A DNA stretch of 64,000 nucleotides from Cellulomonas sp. SG140 (lineage in GTDB: Bacteria; Actinomycetota; Actinomycetes; Actinomycetales; Cellulomonadaceae), in NCBI RefSeq assembly GCF_025770785.1, contig NZ_JANZLA010000011.1, positions 1 to 64,000 on the forward strand. The letters run 5' to 3'. Under the pieces are notes generated by a model. The model did no database searches. It was not told the origin of the DNA and saw only the letters and a list, made by a program, of their open reading frames with translations. The translations under genes were made by a program, and so were the position numbers. Below are positions 7,969 through 16,548 of this stretch, piece by piece. How positions within the stretch are numbered: position 1 is the stretch's first letter; each line of letters starts with the position of its first letter.

Positions 7969-8406
7969 ATGGCCACGCGCAGTGCACGCACCGACTGGAC
8001 CGGAGGCCTCGAGGACGGTGGCGGCCACGTCGAGCTGCTCAGCTCCAAGGCGGGGCGGTACGACGTCTCGTTCCCGCGGCGCACCTCCGACGACGCGCAG
8101 GGCACGACGAGCCCCGAGGAGCTGATCGCCGCCGCGCACTCGTCCTGCTACGCCATGCAGCTGTCGGCCCTGATCGCGCAGGCGGGCGGCACGCCGAGGA
8201 GCCTCGACGTGCTGGCCGACGTGCGGCTCAGCCCGGACCCGGCCGGCGGCTTCCGGATCAGCGGGATCACGCTCACCGTGCGCGGCGAGGTGGACGGGAT
8301 GGACGCCGACGGCTTCCAGGCGGTGGCCGAGGACGCGAAGGCGAGCTGCCCGGTCAGCAAGGCGCTCACCGGCACCACCGTCTCGCTGGACGCCGCGCTG
8401 ATCTGA
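7969..8406 (+). CDS. osmC: OsmC family peroxiredoxin
   Basis: This 145-residue OsmC/Ohr-type protein carries the two redox cysteines of the family, C60 in AAHSSCYAM and C127 in KASCPVSKAL. Family members reduce organic hydroperoxides in the cytoplasm using low-molecular thiols or lipoyl proteins. The spacing and the N-terminal TRSARTDWTGG segment fit OsmC better than Ohr. A strong ribosome site, GAAGGAGA, lies seven bases before the ATG. TAGCGT at 7911 is a candidate -10 and would give a leader of about 45 bases. The gene is monocistronic. Confidence 0.88.
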   Translation: MATRSARTDWTGGLEDGGGHVELLSSKAGRYDVSFPRRTSDDAQGTTSPEELIAAAHSSCYAMQLSALIAQAGGTPRSLDVLADVRLSPDPAGGFRISGITLTVRGEVDGMDADGFQAVAEDAKASCPVSKALTGTTVSLDAALI

Positions 8407-8495
8407 CCGTCCAGGTCGCCGGGACGGCGGCGCCGACCGGCGGGTGCGGACCCGCGGGCCGGCGCCGTCGTCGTGACCCCGGGACCACTGTCCTA

Positions 8496-8522
8496 TGAGG
8501 CAAGGCAACCCTTAGTTAGCGT
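8496..8522 (+). promoter_or_regulatory. Iron-box (DtxR/IdeR-like) and leaderless promoter of feoABC
   Basis: Bases 8496-8514 (TGAGGCAAGGCAACCCTTA) match the DtxR/IdeR consensus TTAGGTTAGGCTAACCTAA at 13 of 19 positions. A TAGCGT hexamer at 8517-8522 ends six bases before the feoA ATG. The box lies just upstream of the -10, where a bound iron-loaded repressor would block RNA polymerase. Iron repression of ferrous uptake is the expected logic. Confidence 0.6.
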
Positions 8523-8528
8523 GAAGGC

Positions 8529-8822
8529 ATGGAGCTGGGAGCTTGTCGGGCGGGGACTGTCGCGCGGATCGTGCGGGTGGACGTCGACCCCGCCGCCCGG
8601 CTCCGCTTCGGCGAGCTCGGTCTGCGCGCCGGGGCGTTGGTGCAGGTCACCCACGACGTCGGGGCCCAGGGTCGGGTGGTCGCCGTCGGCGCCGACCGGT
8701 TCGCGCTCGACTCGGCGACGTGCGCACGGATCACCGTCGAGCCGGCGACGGCCGGCACTGTGGCCGGTGCGGTGGCGGGCGCAGAGGTGGGTGCGGTGGC
8801 CGGCGCAGGTGCGACGCGATGA
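8529..8822 (+). CDS. feoA: Ferrous iron transport protein FeoA
   Basis: The 97-residue protein has the SH3-like FeoA fold signature: LRFGELGLRAGALVQVTHDV, followed by a second beta segment (GADRFALDSATCARITVEP). Known FeoA proteins bind the FeoB G-domain side and modulate transport. The C-terminal 20 residues are an Ala/Gly/Val tail not needed by the fold. The start lies six bases after TAGCGT, so GAAGG before the ATG may not act as a ribosome site. The stop overlaps feoB in an ATGA. Confidence 0.85.
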   Translation: MELGACRAGTVARIVRVDVDPAARLRFGELGLRAGALVQVTHDVGAQGRVVAVGADRFALDSATCARITVEPATAGTVAGAVAGAEVGAVAGAGATR

Positions 8823-10933
8823 GCTGCCACGAGCCGTCCGACGTCGCCACGCTGCCGGCACGTCGCGGCGCCGGGGACCCCGGGTCCGGCAGCCGGCAGG
8901 CCACCGTCGCGCTGGTCGGCAGCCCCAACGTCGGCAAGTCGACCCTGTTCAACGCGGTCACGGGTTCCCGGCAGCAGGTGGTCAACGCCCCCGGCACCAC
9001 CGTCGAGCTCGCGACAGGTCCGTGGCGGGCAGCCGGTGCGCTGCTCGTCGACCTGCCGGGCGCGTACAGCCTGCTGGCGCGCACGCCCGACGAGCAGGTG
9101 ACGGCCGACGCCGTCGCGGGCACCGGACCGCTCGGCACCCTCGACCTGGTGGTGGTGCTGGCCGACGCCTCGGCGCTGGCGCGGTCGCTGTACCTCGTCG
9201 GCCAGGTGGCGCGCGCCGGGATGCCGGTGCTGGTGGGCCTCACCATGCGGGACGTGGCGGCCGCGCGCGGCGTGGACGTCGACCCGGAGGCGCTCTCGAC
9301 GGCGCTGGGCGTTCCGGTGGTCGGGCTCGACCCGCGGACCGGCGCCGGGGTGGACGGTTTGGTCGGCGCGGTGCGGTCGGCGCTCGACGGGCCGCCGGTC
9401 GGGCTCGTCGCGCGTCCCGGCGCGTCCGACGACGTCATGCCCGGCGGCCTCGCGCTGGACGGCGACGTTGCGCTCGACGACGACCTCGACCCGCGCCTGG
9501 CTGAGGCGGCCGAGCTGTTCGAGTGGGTCGAGGGGGTGCTCGGTCGGCTCGGGCCGGCGGACGGCTCGGCGGCCGGTGCCGACGACGCACGGTCCGGCGC
9601 AGCGGCCGGTGCCGTCCGCACGTGGTCGGACCGGGTGGACGCCTGGCTGCTGCGGCCGTGGGTGGGCGTGCCGGTGCTGCTCGCGGTGATGTGGGGCCTG
9701 TTCCAGCTGGCCACCACCGCGGCGGCGCCGCTGATGGACGGTGTGAACAGCCTGGTCGTCGGCTGGTTCGGCGGGCTGCTGCGCGGCTGGCTCGGCGGCG
9801 CACCGCCGTGGGTCGGCGGGTTCGTCGTCGACGGCCTGCTCGCGGGCGTCGCCACCGTCCTGTCGTTCGCGCCCCTGATGGCGCTGATGTTCGTCGCCGT
9901 CGCGCTGCTCGAGGACTCGGGCTACCTGGCGCGCGCTGCGTTCGTCGCCGACCGTGCCATGCGGGCCCTCGGGCTCGACGGCCGCGCCGTGCTGCCGCTC
10001 GTCGTCGGCTTCGGCTGCAACGTCGCCGCCCTGTCGGCCACCCGCACCCTGCCGCACGCCCGCCAGCGGCTGCTGTCCGGCCTGCTGATCCCGTTCACCA
10101 GCTGCACGGCGCGGCTCACGGTGTACCTGATGCTCGCCGGGGCGTTCTTCCCGGGGCACGCCGGGCTGGCCGTGCTCGCGATGTACCTGCTCTCGGCCCT
10201 GCTGGTGATCGGCATCGGCCTGCTCCTGCGCCGGACGGCGTTCCGCGACCTGCGTCGCGAGCCGTTCGTGCTGGCGCTGCCCGCCTACCAGCGGCCACGG
10301 CTGCGTGCGATCGGCACGTCGGCCTGGGTCCGGGTGCGGGCCTTCGTCACCAAGGCGGGGACGATCATCGTGATCACCCTCTCCGCCGTGTGGGTGCTCA
10401 TGGCCATCCCGGCGACGACCGGGTACTCGGTGGCGCAGGTGCCCGTGGCGGACAGCGTGTACGGGCGGGTGGCCGCCGGCATCGCACCGGTGTTCGCGCC
10501 CGCCGGGTTCGACGACTGGCACGCGTCCTCGGCGCTGATGACCGGCTTCGTCGCCAAGGAGGTGGTGGTCGGCTCGATGGCGCAGACGTACGCCGTCCAG
10601 GACCCGACCGGCGGCGGCGCGTCGACGACGGCCTCGTCCGGCACGTCGTCGGGCGCCTCGTCGTCCGGCAGCGCCTCGGCGACGTCGGCCGGCGACCTCG
10701 GTACGCAGCTGCGCGCGACCTTCGACCGGACGTCCGGCGGTGCAACGCAGTCCGCCGCGTTCGCGTTCATGGTGTTCGTGCTGGCGTACACGCCGTGCCT
10801 CGCGACGGTGGCCGAGCAGCGCCGGCTGTTCGGGGCGCGCTGGACGGCGGTGTCCGTCGGCGGCTCGCTGGTGATCGCCTGGCTGCTGGCGGTGGCGGCC
10901 TTCCAGCTCGGCTCCCGGTTGGTGGGCGCCTGA
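8819..10933 (+). CDS. feoB: Ferrous iron transporter FeoB
   Basis: The 704-residue protein has an N-terminal G domain and a polytopic membrane part. G1 is GSPNVGKS (34-41) and G3 is DLPG (78-81). The G4 position, normally NxxD, reads TMRD (142-145), a change that should weaken guanine selection. The membrane part contains the conserved GFGCNVAALSATRTL and FTSCTARL motifs with pore cysteines. A Ser/Thr/Ala-rich insert of about 35 residues sits in a late loop near TSSGASSSGSAS. It moves Fe(II) across the inner membrane. It overlaps feoA by four bases and feoC by one. Confidence 0.92.
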   Translation: MSCHEPSDVATLPARRGAGDPGSGSRQATVALVGSPNVGKSTLFNAVTGSRQQVVNAPGTTVELATGPWRAAGALLVDLPGAYSLLARTPDEQVTADAVAGTGPLGTLDLVVVLADASALARSLYLVGQVARAGMPVLVGLTMRDVAAARGVDVDPEALSTALGVPVVGLDPRTGAGVDGLVGAVRSALDGPPVGLVARPGASDDVMPGGLALDGDVALDDDLDPRLAEAAELFEWVEGVLGRLGPADGSAAGADDARSGAAAGAVRTWSDRVDAWLLRPWVGVPVLLAVMWGLFQLATTAAAPLMDGVNSLVVGWFGGLLRGWLGGAPPWVGGFVVDGLLAGVATVLSFAPLMALMFVAVALLEDSGYLARAAFVADRAMRALGLDGRAVLPLVVGFGCNVAALSATRTLPHARQRLLSGLLIPFTSCTARLTVYLMLAGAFFPGHAGLAVLAMYLLSALLVIGIGLLLRRTAFRDLRREPFVLALPAYQRPRLRAIGTSAWVRVRAFVTKAGTIIVITLSAVWVLMAIPATTGYSVAQVPVADSVYGRVAAGIAPVFAPAGFDDWHASSALMTGFVAKEVVVGSMAQTYAVQDPTGGGASTTASSGTSSGASSSGSASATSAGDLGTQLRATFDRTSGGATQSAAFAFMVFVLAYTPCLATVAEQRRLFGARWTAVSVGGSLVIAWLLAVAAFQLGSRLVGA

Positions 10934-11178
10934 TGAGCGTGCTGACGCAGGTGCTGCGCGAGACCGGCCGCGGTCTGCCGCCCCAGCGGGTCGCGGCGGT
11001 GCTCGGTGTCGACGAGGGGCTGGTGCACGCCGCCCTCGACCACGCTGAGCGGATCGGCCTGGTGCTGCGCGCGGGCGGTGCCGAGACGTCCGGACGTTCA
11101 GCGGCCCCGTGCGGCACCGGCTGCCGCACCGCCGCTGTGAACCCGTTGGCCTGTGCCGGCTGCCCGTTCGCCCGCTGA
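10933..11178 (+). CDS. feoC: FeoC-like winged-helix protein with four cysteines
   Basis: This 81-residue protein starts with a short helix-turn-helix region (LPPQRVAAVLGVDEGLVHAA) similar to FeoC. It ends with cysteines at 60, 64, 74 and 77 (CGTGC ... CAGC), which could hold an iron-sulfur cluster or zinc. In enterobacteria FeoC protects FeoB from proteolysis and has a cysteine cluster. This protein is only distantly similar, so the name rests on fold, cysteines and position. TGATG joins it to feoB. Confidence 0.7.
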   Translation: MSVLTQVLRETGRGLPPQRVAAVLGVDEGLVHAALDHAERIGLVLRAGGAETSGRSAAPCGTGCRTAAVNPLACAGCPFAR

Positions 11179-11321
11179 CGCCCGGCCACCGTCGTCCTCG
11201 GTCGGGCCCGTCCTGGTTCAGGCTCTTCCGAGGTCAGGCTCGTCCTCGGCCGACCGCCGCATCGGCCGACCCTCGGCCCGCCGTCTCCTCGCCTGCCGTC
11301 TCCTGGGCCGGCCCTCGAGCC

Positions 11322-11387
11322 GAGACGAGCACTTTGCAGCGAGATGAGCACTGCGAAGTGCTCGTCTGGATGCAAAGTGCTCAGCTC
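11322..11387. repeat. Four-arm palindromic repeat built on GAGCACT
   Basis: The core GAGCACT occurs twice forward (11327, 11346) and twice inverted (ending 11363 and 11382). The outer arms GAGCACTTTGCA (11327-11338) and TGCAAAGTGCTC (11371-11382) pair perfectly over 12 bases. The inner arms (11346-11352 with 11357-11363) form a 7-base stem with a GCGA loop. It lies in the 319-base gap after feoC, which otherwise holds only short GTCAGGCTC and CCGTCTCCT direct repeats and the next gene's promoter. It could be a terminator for feoABC, a REP-like mobile repeat or an operator array. Confidence 0.7.
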
Positions 11388-11485
11388 GGGGTACCAGCAG
11401 GGGGCCGGACGGAAGCAGGTGGCGCCTCGCCGGAGTGTCGTCCACAGAATCGGGTGAATCGCCCACTGTGACTGTGGTCAACCAG

Positions 11486-11491
11486 TACATT
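11486..11491 (+). promoter_or_regulatory. -10 element (TACATT) of leaderless lipoprotein gene
   Basis: TACATT ends six bases before the ATG at 11498. This supports that start over GTG codons at 11468 and 11474 in the same frame. Confidence 0.55.
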
Positions 11492-11497
11492 CCGGGC

Positions 11498-12157
11498 ATG
11501 CCCCGAGGTTCTCGACCGCTCGCCCGTGCCCTCGTCATGGCCCTGCTGCTCGGGGCGTCCCTCGCGGCCTGCGCCCCCTGGGGTCCTGACCGTCCTCCTC
11601 CGGCCACCTGGTGGGCTACGACGGCACCGACCGTTTCCTCGACCGCGGCGCCGTCATCGACACCGGCCTCCGCGACACCCGCGGCCACCGCGGTGGCCAA
11701 CCCCACGCTCGGGCCGCTGCCCGACGGTGTCGCACCCGCACGACCAGCCGCGCTGGATCAGCCGCCGACCCTCGAGGGCGCCAAGGCGATTGCCACGTAT
11801 TTCCTGCTGCTGTACCCGTACGCCTACCAAACAGGCGACCTGTCTGCGTGGAACGCCCTCACGCACCCGGACTGCAACTTCTGCGCAAGTGTCCGTCAGC
11901 ACGTCACCGAAGCGGCACAGGCTAGGCAGCACACGGTCGGCGGCGCATCACAGATCACCACGGTTACAGGCACAGAGGTCGATCTAGGCAAGTTCTTCGA
12001 CGTGCAACTCACCCTAGAAGCGTCGAGCTCACAGGTCGTCGCCGCTCCGGACACGGTGGTCAAGGATCAACGCGCAGGGCGCTACAAGATGGACGTCATT
12101 GTGTTGTTCGACTCCGGATCGTGGGTCATCCGCGGTGTGCAGGCTGAGGCGGCGTAA
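11498..12157 (+). CDS. DUF6318-like lipoprotein
   Basis: The 219-residue product has a basic n-region, a hydrophobic core and a lipobox LAAC with the lipidated cysteine at residue 25. A Thr/Ser/Pro/Ala linker follows. The C-terminal domain (GAKAIATYFLLLYPYAYQTG then DCNFCASV) resembles DUF6318 and the NTF2-like lipoproteins of actinobacteria. Its two cysteines, two residues apart, may form a local disulfide. It should sit on the outer face of the membrane. It is coupled by TAATG to the PKD-like gene, a pairing that suggests a shared envelope role of unknown nature. Base composition is slightly lower in GC than its surroundings. Confidence 0.75.
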   Translation: MPRGSRPLARALVMALLLGASLAACAPWGPDRPPPATWWATTAPTVSSTAAPSSTPASATPAATAVANPTLGPLPDGVAPARPAALDQPPTLEGAKAIATYFLLLYPYAYQTGDLSAWNALTHPDCNFCASVRQHVTEAAQARQHTVGGASQITTVTGTEVDLGKFFDVQLTLEASSSQVVAAPDTVVKDQRAGRYKMDVIVLFDSGSWVIRGVQAEAA

Positions 12158-13068
12158 TGGCCTTCCACCTCGGACTCACGTTCGCCGTCGCGGTTCTGCT
12201 GGCGAGCGGAGGCGGGTCGGGGAATGGCGAGACCTATCTCGGCGAGGCCTCGGACTCAAGTATCGAAATGGCGGCGTGGCGGGCGACGCAGGCTTTGCTA
12301 GCCGCGCGCGGCCAGGCCCCGGACAAGGTGCTGGTGCGGTACATGCGGGCGCCGATGTGCGACGCGGCGGCTGACGCTTCGCCGACCCCGGGCGCCGCGG
12401 TCGGCGAGGTGATCGGGGGTGATCCGGCGCTTCCGGGCTGTGCCGCGAACAACGCCACCCGTCGCCCCCTTGTCTGCGACGCCGGGCAGCCGACGCTGCC
12501 GCTGTGGAGGCAGACCCGACCGGCGGCCACCGTCCCGTGGACCGGCCTGCCGTGGACGATGGTGCGCGGCTACGGCTGCCCCGAGGACGTCGTCCCTCCC
12601 ATGACCGCCGAGGACTTCCGCCGTCTGCCGCTGCCGGCCCCCACCTTGAACGTCCAGCCGGCCCGCAGCTGGGTGCTGGTCAACAAGGAGACGATCGTCT
12701 ACACCGACCCCGCTGTGGTGCACCTGACGACGGACCTGCTCGGGTACCCCATGGAGGTCGAGGCCACCCCCAGCCGGTTCACGTACGACTTCGGTGACGG
12801 GTCGGCGCCGCTGATCACCACCAGCCCCGGCGCACCGTGGCCGCACCACGACACCAGCCACGTCTACCGCAGGCTCGGCACCCGGACCATCACCCTGACC
12901 ACCACCTGGACGGGTCGGTACCGCGTGGTCGGCACCACCGTCTGGCACGACGTCGCCGGCACGGCCACCACCACCGCGACCAGCGCGCCCTTCGACGTCC
13001 AGGAGCTGCGCGCCCACCTGGTCGCCGGCACCTGCACCGAGCACCCGGACGACCCGGGCTGCGGCTGA
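12157..13068 (+). CDS. Exported protein with PKD-like domain
   Basis: This 303-residue protein has a short N-terminal hydrophobic segment (LGLTFAVAVLLA) that may be a signal or anchor, a middle region with several cysteines (APMCD, LPGCAANN, LVCDAG, GYGCPED), and a PKD-like beta-sandwich near residues 200-255: FTYDFGDGSAPLITTS followed by TSHVYRRLGTRTITLTTTW. PKD domains usually mediate extracellular protein or polysaccharide contact. The last segment again has cysteines (GTCTEHPDDPGC). Function unknown. It starts inside the previous stop, so the two are co-translated. Confidence 0.72.
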   Translation: MAFHLGLTFAVAVLLASGGGSGNGETYLGEASDSSIEMAAWRATQALLAARGQAPDKVLVRYMRAPMCDAAADASPTPGAAVGEVIGGDPALPGCAANNATRRPLVCDAGQPTLPLWRQTRPAATVPWTGLPWTMVRGYGCPEDVVPPMTAEDFRRLPLPAPTLNVQPARSWVLVNKETIVYTDPAVVHLTTDLLGYPMEVEATPSRFTYDFGDGSAPLITTSPGAPWPHHDTSHVYRRLGTRTITLTTTWTGRYRVVGTTVWHDVAGTATTTATSAPFDVQELRAHLVAGTCTEHPDDPGCG

Positions 13069-13139
13069 CGTCCCCGGGCAGTTGACCGCTCAGCGGGCAC
13101 GCCGTCCGTCGTCCGCCGCGCGATGCGAGACTGCCAGCC

Positions 13140-16040
13140 GTGGCCACCGCGACTGCGACAGACGCCCTGGTCGCCGGGCTGCGCTCGGCGGTTCGTGGCG
13201 AGATCGACGACTCCACCCGCCGCCGCGCCGAGTTCTCCACCGACGCCTCGAACTACCGCGTCGTGCCGCGCGTCGTCGTCTTCCCGCACGACGAGGACGA
13301 CGCCCTCGCCGCACTGAGCGTCGCCCGCGAGCTCGGCATCCCGGTCACGTCCCGAGGCGCCGGCACCTCGGTGGCGGGCAACGCGATCGGCCCCGGCGTG
13401 GTGCTCGACTGGTCGCGCCACGTCAACCGGGTGCTCGAGCTGGACCGGGAGGCCCGCACGGCCCGCATCCAGCCGGGCACCATCATGGCGACGCTGCAGC
13501 GAGAGGCGGCCCCGCACGGCCTCCGGTTCGGTCCCGACCCGTCGACGTGGACCCGCGCCACGCTCGGCGGCATGATCGGCAACAACGCCTGCGGCCCGCA
13601 TGCCGTCGCGTACGGCCGGACCAGCGACAACGTGATCAGCCTCGACGTGGTGGACGGCACGGGTCGGCGGTTCACCGCCGGCGCCGGTGCCGGTGCGTTG
13701 GACGTGGTCGCCGGCCTCGATGCCCTTGTCCGAGCCAACTTGTCCACGATCCGCACCGAGCTCGGCCGGTTCGGCCGGCAGGTGTCCGGCTACTCGCTGG
13801 AGCACCTGCTGCCGGAGCGCGGCACCGACCTGGCCAAGGCGCTGGTCGGCACCGAGGGGACCGTGGTGACGGTGCTCGGCGCGACCGTCCGCCTCGTCCC
13901 GATGGCCGCCCAGCCGGTGCTCGTAGTCCTCGGCTATCCGGACATGGCGGTGGCGGCCGACGACGTCCCGGCGCTGCTGGCCCACGCCCCGCTGGCGATC
14001 GAGGGGATGGATGCCCGGCTGGTCGACGTGGTGCGCCGGGTCCGTGGTGCCGCGGCCGTACCGGACCTGCCGGAGGGCGGCGGCTGGCTGTTCGTCGAGG
14101 TGGGCGGCGAGACGCTCGACGAGGCGCTGTCGACGGCTCGTGCGCTCGCGGCCGATGCCGCCACCGACGCCGTCGGCCTGTTCCCACCTGGTCCCGAGGC
14201 GACCGCCATGTGGCGGATCCGCGCCGACGGTGCCGGCCTGGGCGGTCGGACGGCCTCTGGTGCACAGGCGTGGCCCGGTTTCGAGGACTCCGCGGTGCCG
14301 CCCGAGCACCTCGGCACCTACCTGCGAGAGCTGTCCGCGCTGATGCAGCGGCACGACGTGGACGGCATGGCCTACGGCCACTTCGGCGACGGCTGCGTGC
14401 ACCTGCGCCTGGACATGCCCTTGGAGGACTCGGGCGCCCCGCTGCGCTCCTTCATGGAGGACGCCGCCGCCCTGGTGGCGTCCCACGGCGGGTCCCTGTC
14501 CGGCGAGCACGGCGACGGCCGCGCCCGCTCCGAGCTGCTGCCGGTGATGTACTCGCAGGACGTCATCGGCCTGTTCGAGCAGTTCAAGGCCCTGCTCGAC
14601 CCGAAGGACCTGCTCAACCCCGGCGTGCTGGTCCGCCCCCGGCCCATCGACGCCGACCTGCGTCGCCCCGCGGCGCACCGGCTGGGTGCTGTCGGCTTCT
14701 CGTTCGCGCACGACGACGGCGACCTGACCACAGCCGTGCACCGCTGCGTCGGCGTCGGCAAGTGCCGGGCGGACAACACGGCGGCCGGCGACTTCATGTG
14801 CCCCAGCTACCAGGCAACGCACGACGAGAAGGACACCACCCGCGGCCGTGCCCGCGTGCTGCAGGAGCTCGCGAACGGCCGGCTCGTCTCCCGCGGCTGG
14901 TCGGCACCGGAGGTCCGTGAGTCGCTCGACCTGTGCCTGGCGTGCAAGGCGTGCTCGTCCGACTGCCCGGCTGGGGTCGACATGGCCCAGTACAAGTCCG
15001 AGGTGCTGCACCGGACCTACCGGCACAGGCTGCGCCCCGTGTCGCACTACGTGCTCGGCTGGCTACCCCGCTGGACGCGGCTGGTGACCACCGTCCCCGG
15101 CGTGTCCTCCCTGGTCAACGCGGCGCTGCGGATCCGGCCGCTGGCCCGCACCGTCCTGCGCGCCGGCGGTATGGACCCCCGCCGCCAGATGGTGACCTTC
15201 GCCGACCGGCCGTTCCGGGCCTGGGCCCGTGCCGAGGGCCGCGACCAGGTGGTCGTCGCCGGCACGCCTCCGCCGGCCGAGCGGGCGGCCCGTCGTCCGC
15301 CCGTCCTGCTGTGGACCGACTCGTTCAGCGACTCGCTCGCCCCCGACGTCCCGCGCGCGGCGGTCGCGGTGCTGCGCGCCGCCGGCTACGAGGTGATCGT
15401 CCCGGACCACGACGCCTGCTGCGGCCTCACGTGGATCACCACCGGCCAGCTCGACGGCGCCAAGGACCGGTTGCGTCACCTCCTCGGAGTGCTGGCGCCG
15501 TTCGCGGTCAACGGCATCCCGATCGTGGGTCTGGAGCCGAGCTGCACCGCGGTGCTGCGCTCCGACCTGCAGGACCTGCTTCCCGACGACCCCCGCGCCG
15601 CCGCCGTCGCCCGGTCCACCCACACGCTGGCCGAGCTGCTCACGGCACCAGCGCCGATCGGTCCGGGCGACCGCTGGACGGTGCCGGACCTCTCCGACGT
15701 CACGGCCGTGGTGCAGCCGCACTGCCACCACCACGCGGTGATGACGTGGACGGCCGACCGCACCCTGCTGCGCGACGCCGGTGCCCAGTTCTCCGAGCTC
15801 GCCGGGTGCTGCGGCCTGGCGGGCAACTTCGGCATGGAGGCCGGCCACTACGACGTCTCCGTCGCGGTCGCGGAGCACGCCCTGCTGCCGGCCCTGCGCG
15901 CCGCCGCCCCCGGCGACGTGTACCTGGCCGACGGCTTCTCGTGCCGCACCCAGGCCGACCACCTCGCCGGTGTCCAGGGCGTCCACCTCGCCCAGCTCCT
16001 CGCGTCCCACCTCCCCACGAGCGCCCCCGCCGACGCCTGA
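13140..16040 (+). CDS. FAD-binding / Fe-S oxidoreductase, GlcD-GlcF fusion (D-lactate or glycolate type)
   Basis: The 966-residue protein joins a flavin half and an iron-sulfur half. The N-terminal PCMH-type FAD motif is SRGAGTSVAGNAIGPG, and the C-terminal cap includes YGHFGDGCVHLRLDMP and SGEHGDGRARSELLP. The second half has two ferredoxin-type cysteine groups (around RCVGVGKCR with DFMCPSY, and CLACKACSSDCPAG) and two CCG motifs (HDACCGLTW, AGCCGLAGNFG) that bind an unusual [4Fe-4S] cluster in relatives. The family oxidises D-2-hydroxy acids such as D-lactate and feeds the membrane quinone pool. The substrate cannot be read from sequence. Start is GTG; GAGACT ends seven bases before it. 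Confidence 0.85.
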   Translation: MATATATDALVAGLRSAVRGEIDDSTRRRAEFSTDASNYRVVPRVVVFPHDEDDALAALSVARELGIPVTSRGAGTSVAGNAIGPGVVLDWSRHVNRVLELDREARTARIQPGTIMATLQREAAPHGLRFGPDPSTWTRATLGGMIGNNACGPHAVAYGRTSDNVISLDVVDGTGRRFTAGAGAGALDVVAGLDALVRANLSTIRTELGRFGRQVSGYSLEHLLPERGTDLAKALVGTEGTVVTVLGATVRLVPMAAQPVLVVLGYPDMAVAADDVPALLAHAPLAIEGMDARLVDVVRRVRGAAAVPDLPEGGGWLFVEVGGETLDEALSTARALAADAATDAVGLFPPGPEATAMWRIRADGAGLGGRTASGAQAWPGFEDSAVPPEHLGTYLRELSALMQRHDVDGMAYGHFGDGCVHLRLDMPLEDSGAPLRSFMEDAAALVASHGGSLSGEHGDGRARSELLPVMYSQDVIGLFEQFKALLDPKDLLNPGVLVRPRPIDADLRRPAAHRLGAVGFSFAHDDGDLTTAVHRCVGVGKCRADNTAAGDFMCPSYQATHDEKDTTRGRARVLQELANGRLVSRGWSAPEVRESLDLCLACKACSSDCPAGVDMAQYKSEVLHRTYRHRLRPVSHYVLGWLPRWTRLVTTVPGVSSLVNAALRIRPLARTVLRAGGMDPRRQMVTFADRPFRAWARAEGRDQVVVAGTPPPAERAARRPPVLLWTDSFSDSLAPDVPRAAVAVLRAAGYEVIVPDHDACCGLTWITTGQLDGAKDRLRHLLGVLAPFAVNGIPIVGLEPSCTAVLRSDLQDLLPDDPRAAAVARSTHTLAELLTAPAPIGPGDRWTVPDLSDVTAVVQPHCHHHAVMTWTADRTLLRDAGAQFSELAGCCGLAGNFGMEAGHYDVSVAVAEHALLPALRAAAPGDVYLADGFSCRTQADHLAGVQGVHLAQLLASHLPTSAPADA

Positions 16041-16192
16041 CCCCACCACCCCGCGGTGCTCGGCGCCGCGGGAGGTGCCGAGCCGCGTGGCGATTCGGCC
16101 GGCGGGACCCGACTCGGTCATGCGGCAGCCGCGGGTTCTCGGCACTCCGGCGGTGGGTGGACGGGGGCGGATCGGCGGGGGAGGGTGGGCAC

Positions 16193-16501
16193 ATGCTCGT
16201 CGCCTTCTCCGTCTCCCCGATGGACACCGGGGACTCCGTGTCGCACGCCGTGGCCGAGGCCGTCCGGGTGGTCCGCGAGTCGGGGCTGCCCAACCGGACC
16301 GACTCGATGTTCACCACCATCGAAGGGGAGTGGGACGAGGTGATGGACGTGGTGAAGCGCGCGACGGAGGCCGCCGGCCGCGGGGCCGGCCGCGTGGCGC
16401 TGGTGCTGAAGGCCGACATCCGGCCGGGCCACAGCGGCGAGATCGACGGCAAGGTGGCGCGCGTGGAGCGGCTGCTCGGCGAGTCTGGCACCCCGGCCTG
16501 A
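16193..16501 (+). CDS. Thiamine-binding protein, MTH1187/YkoF family
   Basis: This 102-residue single-domain protein matches the MTH1187 family: LVAFSVSPMDTGDSVSHAVA, then PNRTDSMFTTIEGEWDEVMD, then GRVALVLKADIRPGHSGEID. These form ferredoxin-like oligomers that bind thiamine or related pyrimidines in the cytoplasm. The ribosome site GGGGGAGGG is strong. No thiamine genes are adjacent, so its role here may be general small-molecule binding. The last 33 bases are duplicated imperfectly just downstream. Confidence 0.8.
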   Translation: MLVAFSVSPMDTGDSVSHAVAEAVRVVRESGLPNRTDSMFTTIEGEWDEVMDVVKRATEAAGRGAGRVALVLKADIRPGHSGEIDGKVARVERLLGESGTPA

Positions 16502-16548
16502 CGCGCGGTGGGTGCGGCTGCTCGGCGAACGGGGCACCGCGGGCTGAC
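16469..16548 (+). repeat. Imperfect tandem duplication of a gene end
   Basis: CGGCTGCTCGGCGA at 16469 recurs at 16515, and the following GGCACC and CTGACG blocks recur too. The offset is 46 bases, not a multiple of three, and the second copy lies outside the thiamine-binding gene. It looks like a small duplication around a stop codon. Confidence 0.6.

Noticed and set aside
16058..16083. GCTCGGC/GCCGAGC hairpin as a terminator after the oxidoreductase
   Set aside because: The stem is only 7 bases with a 12-base loop and no T run. Such stems are common by chance at this GC content.
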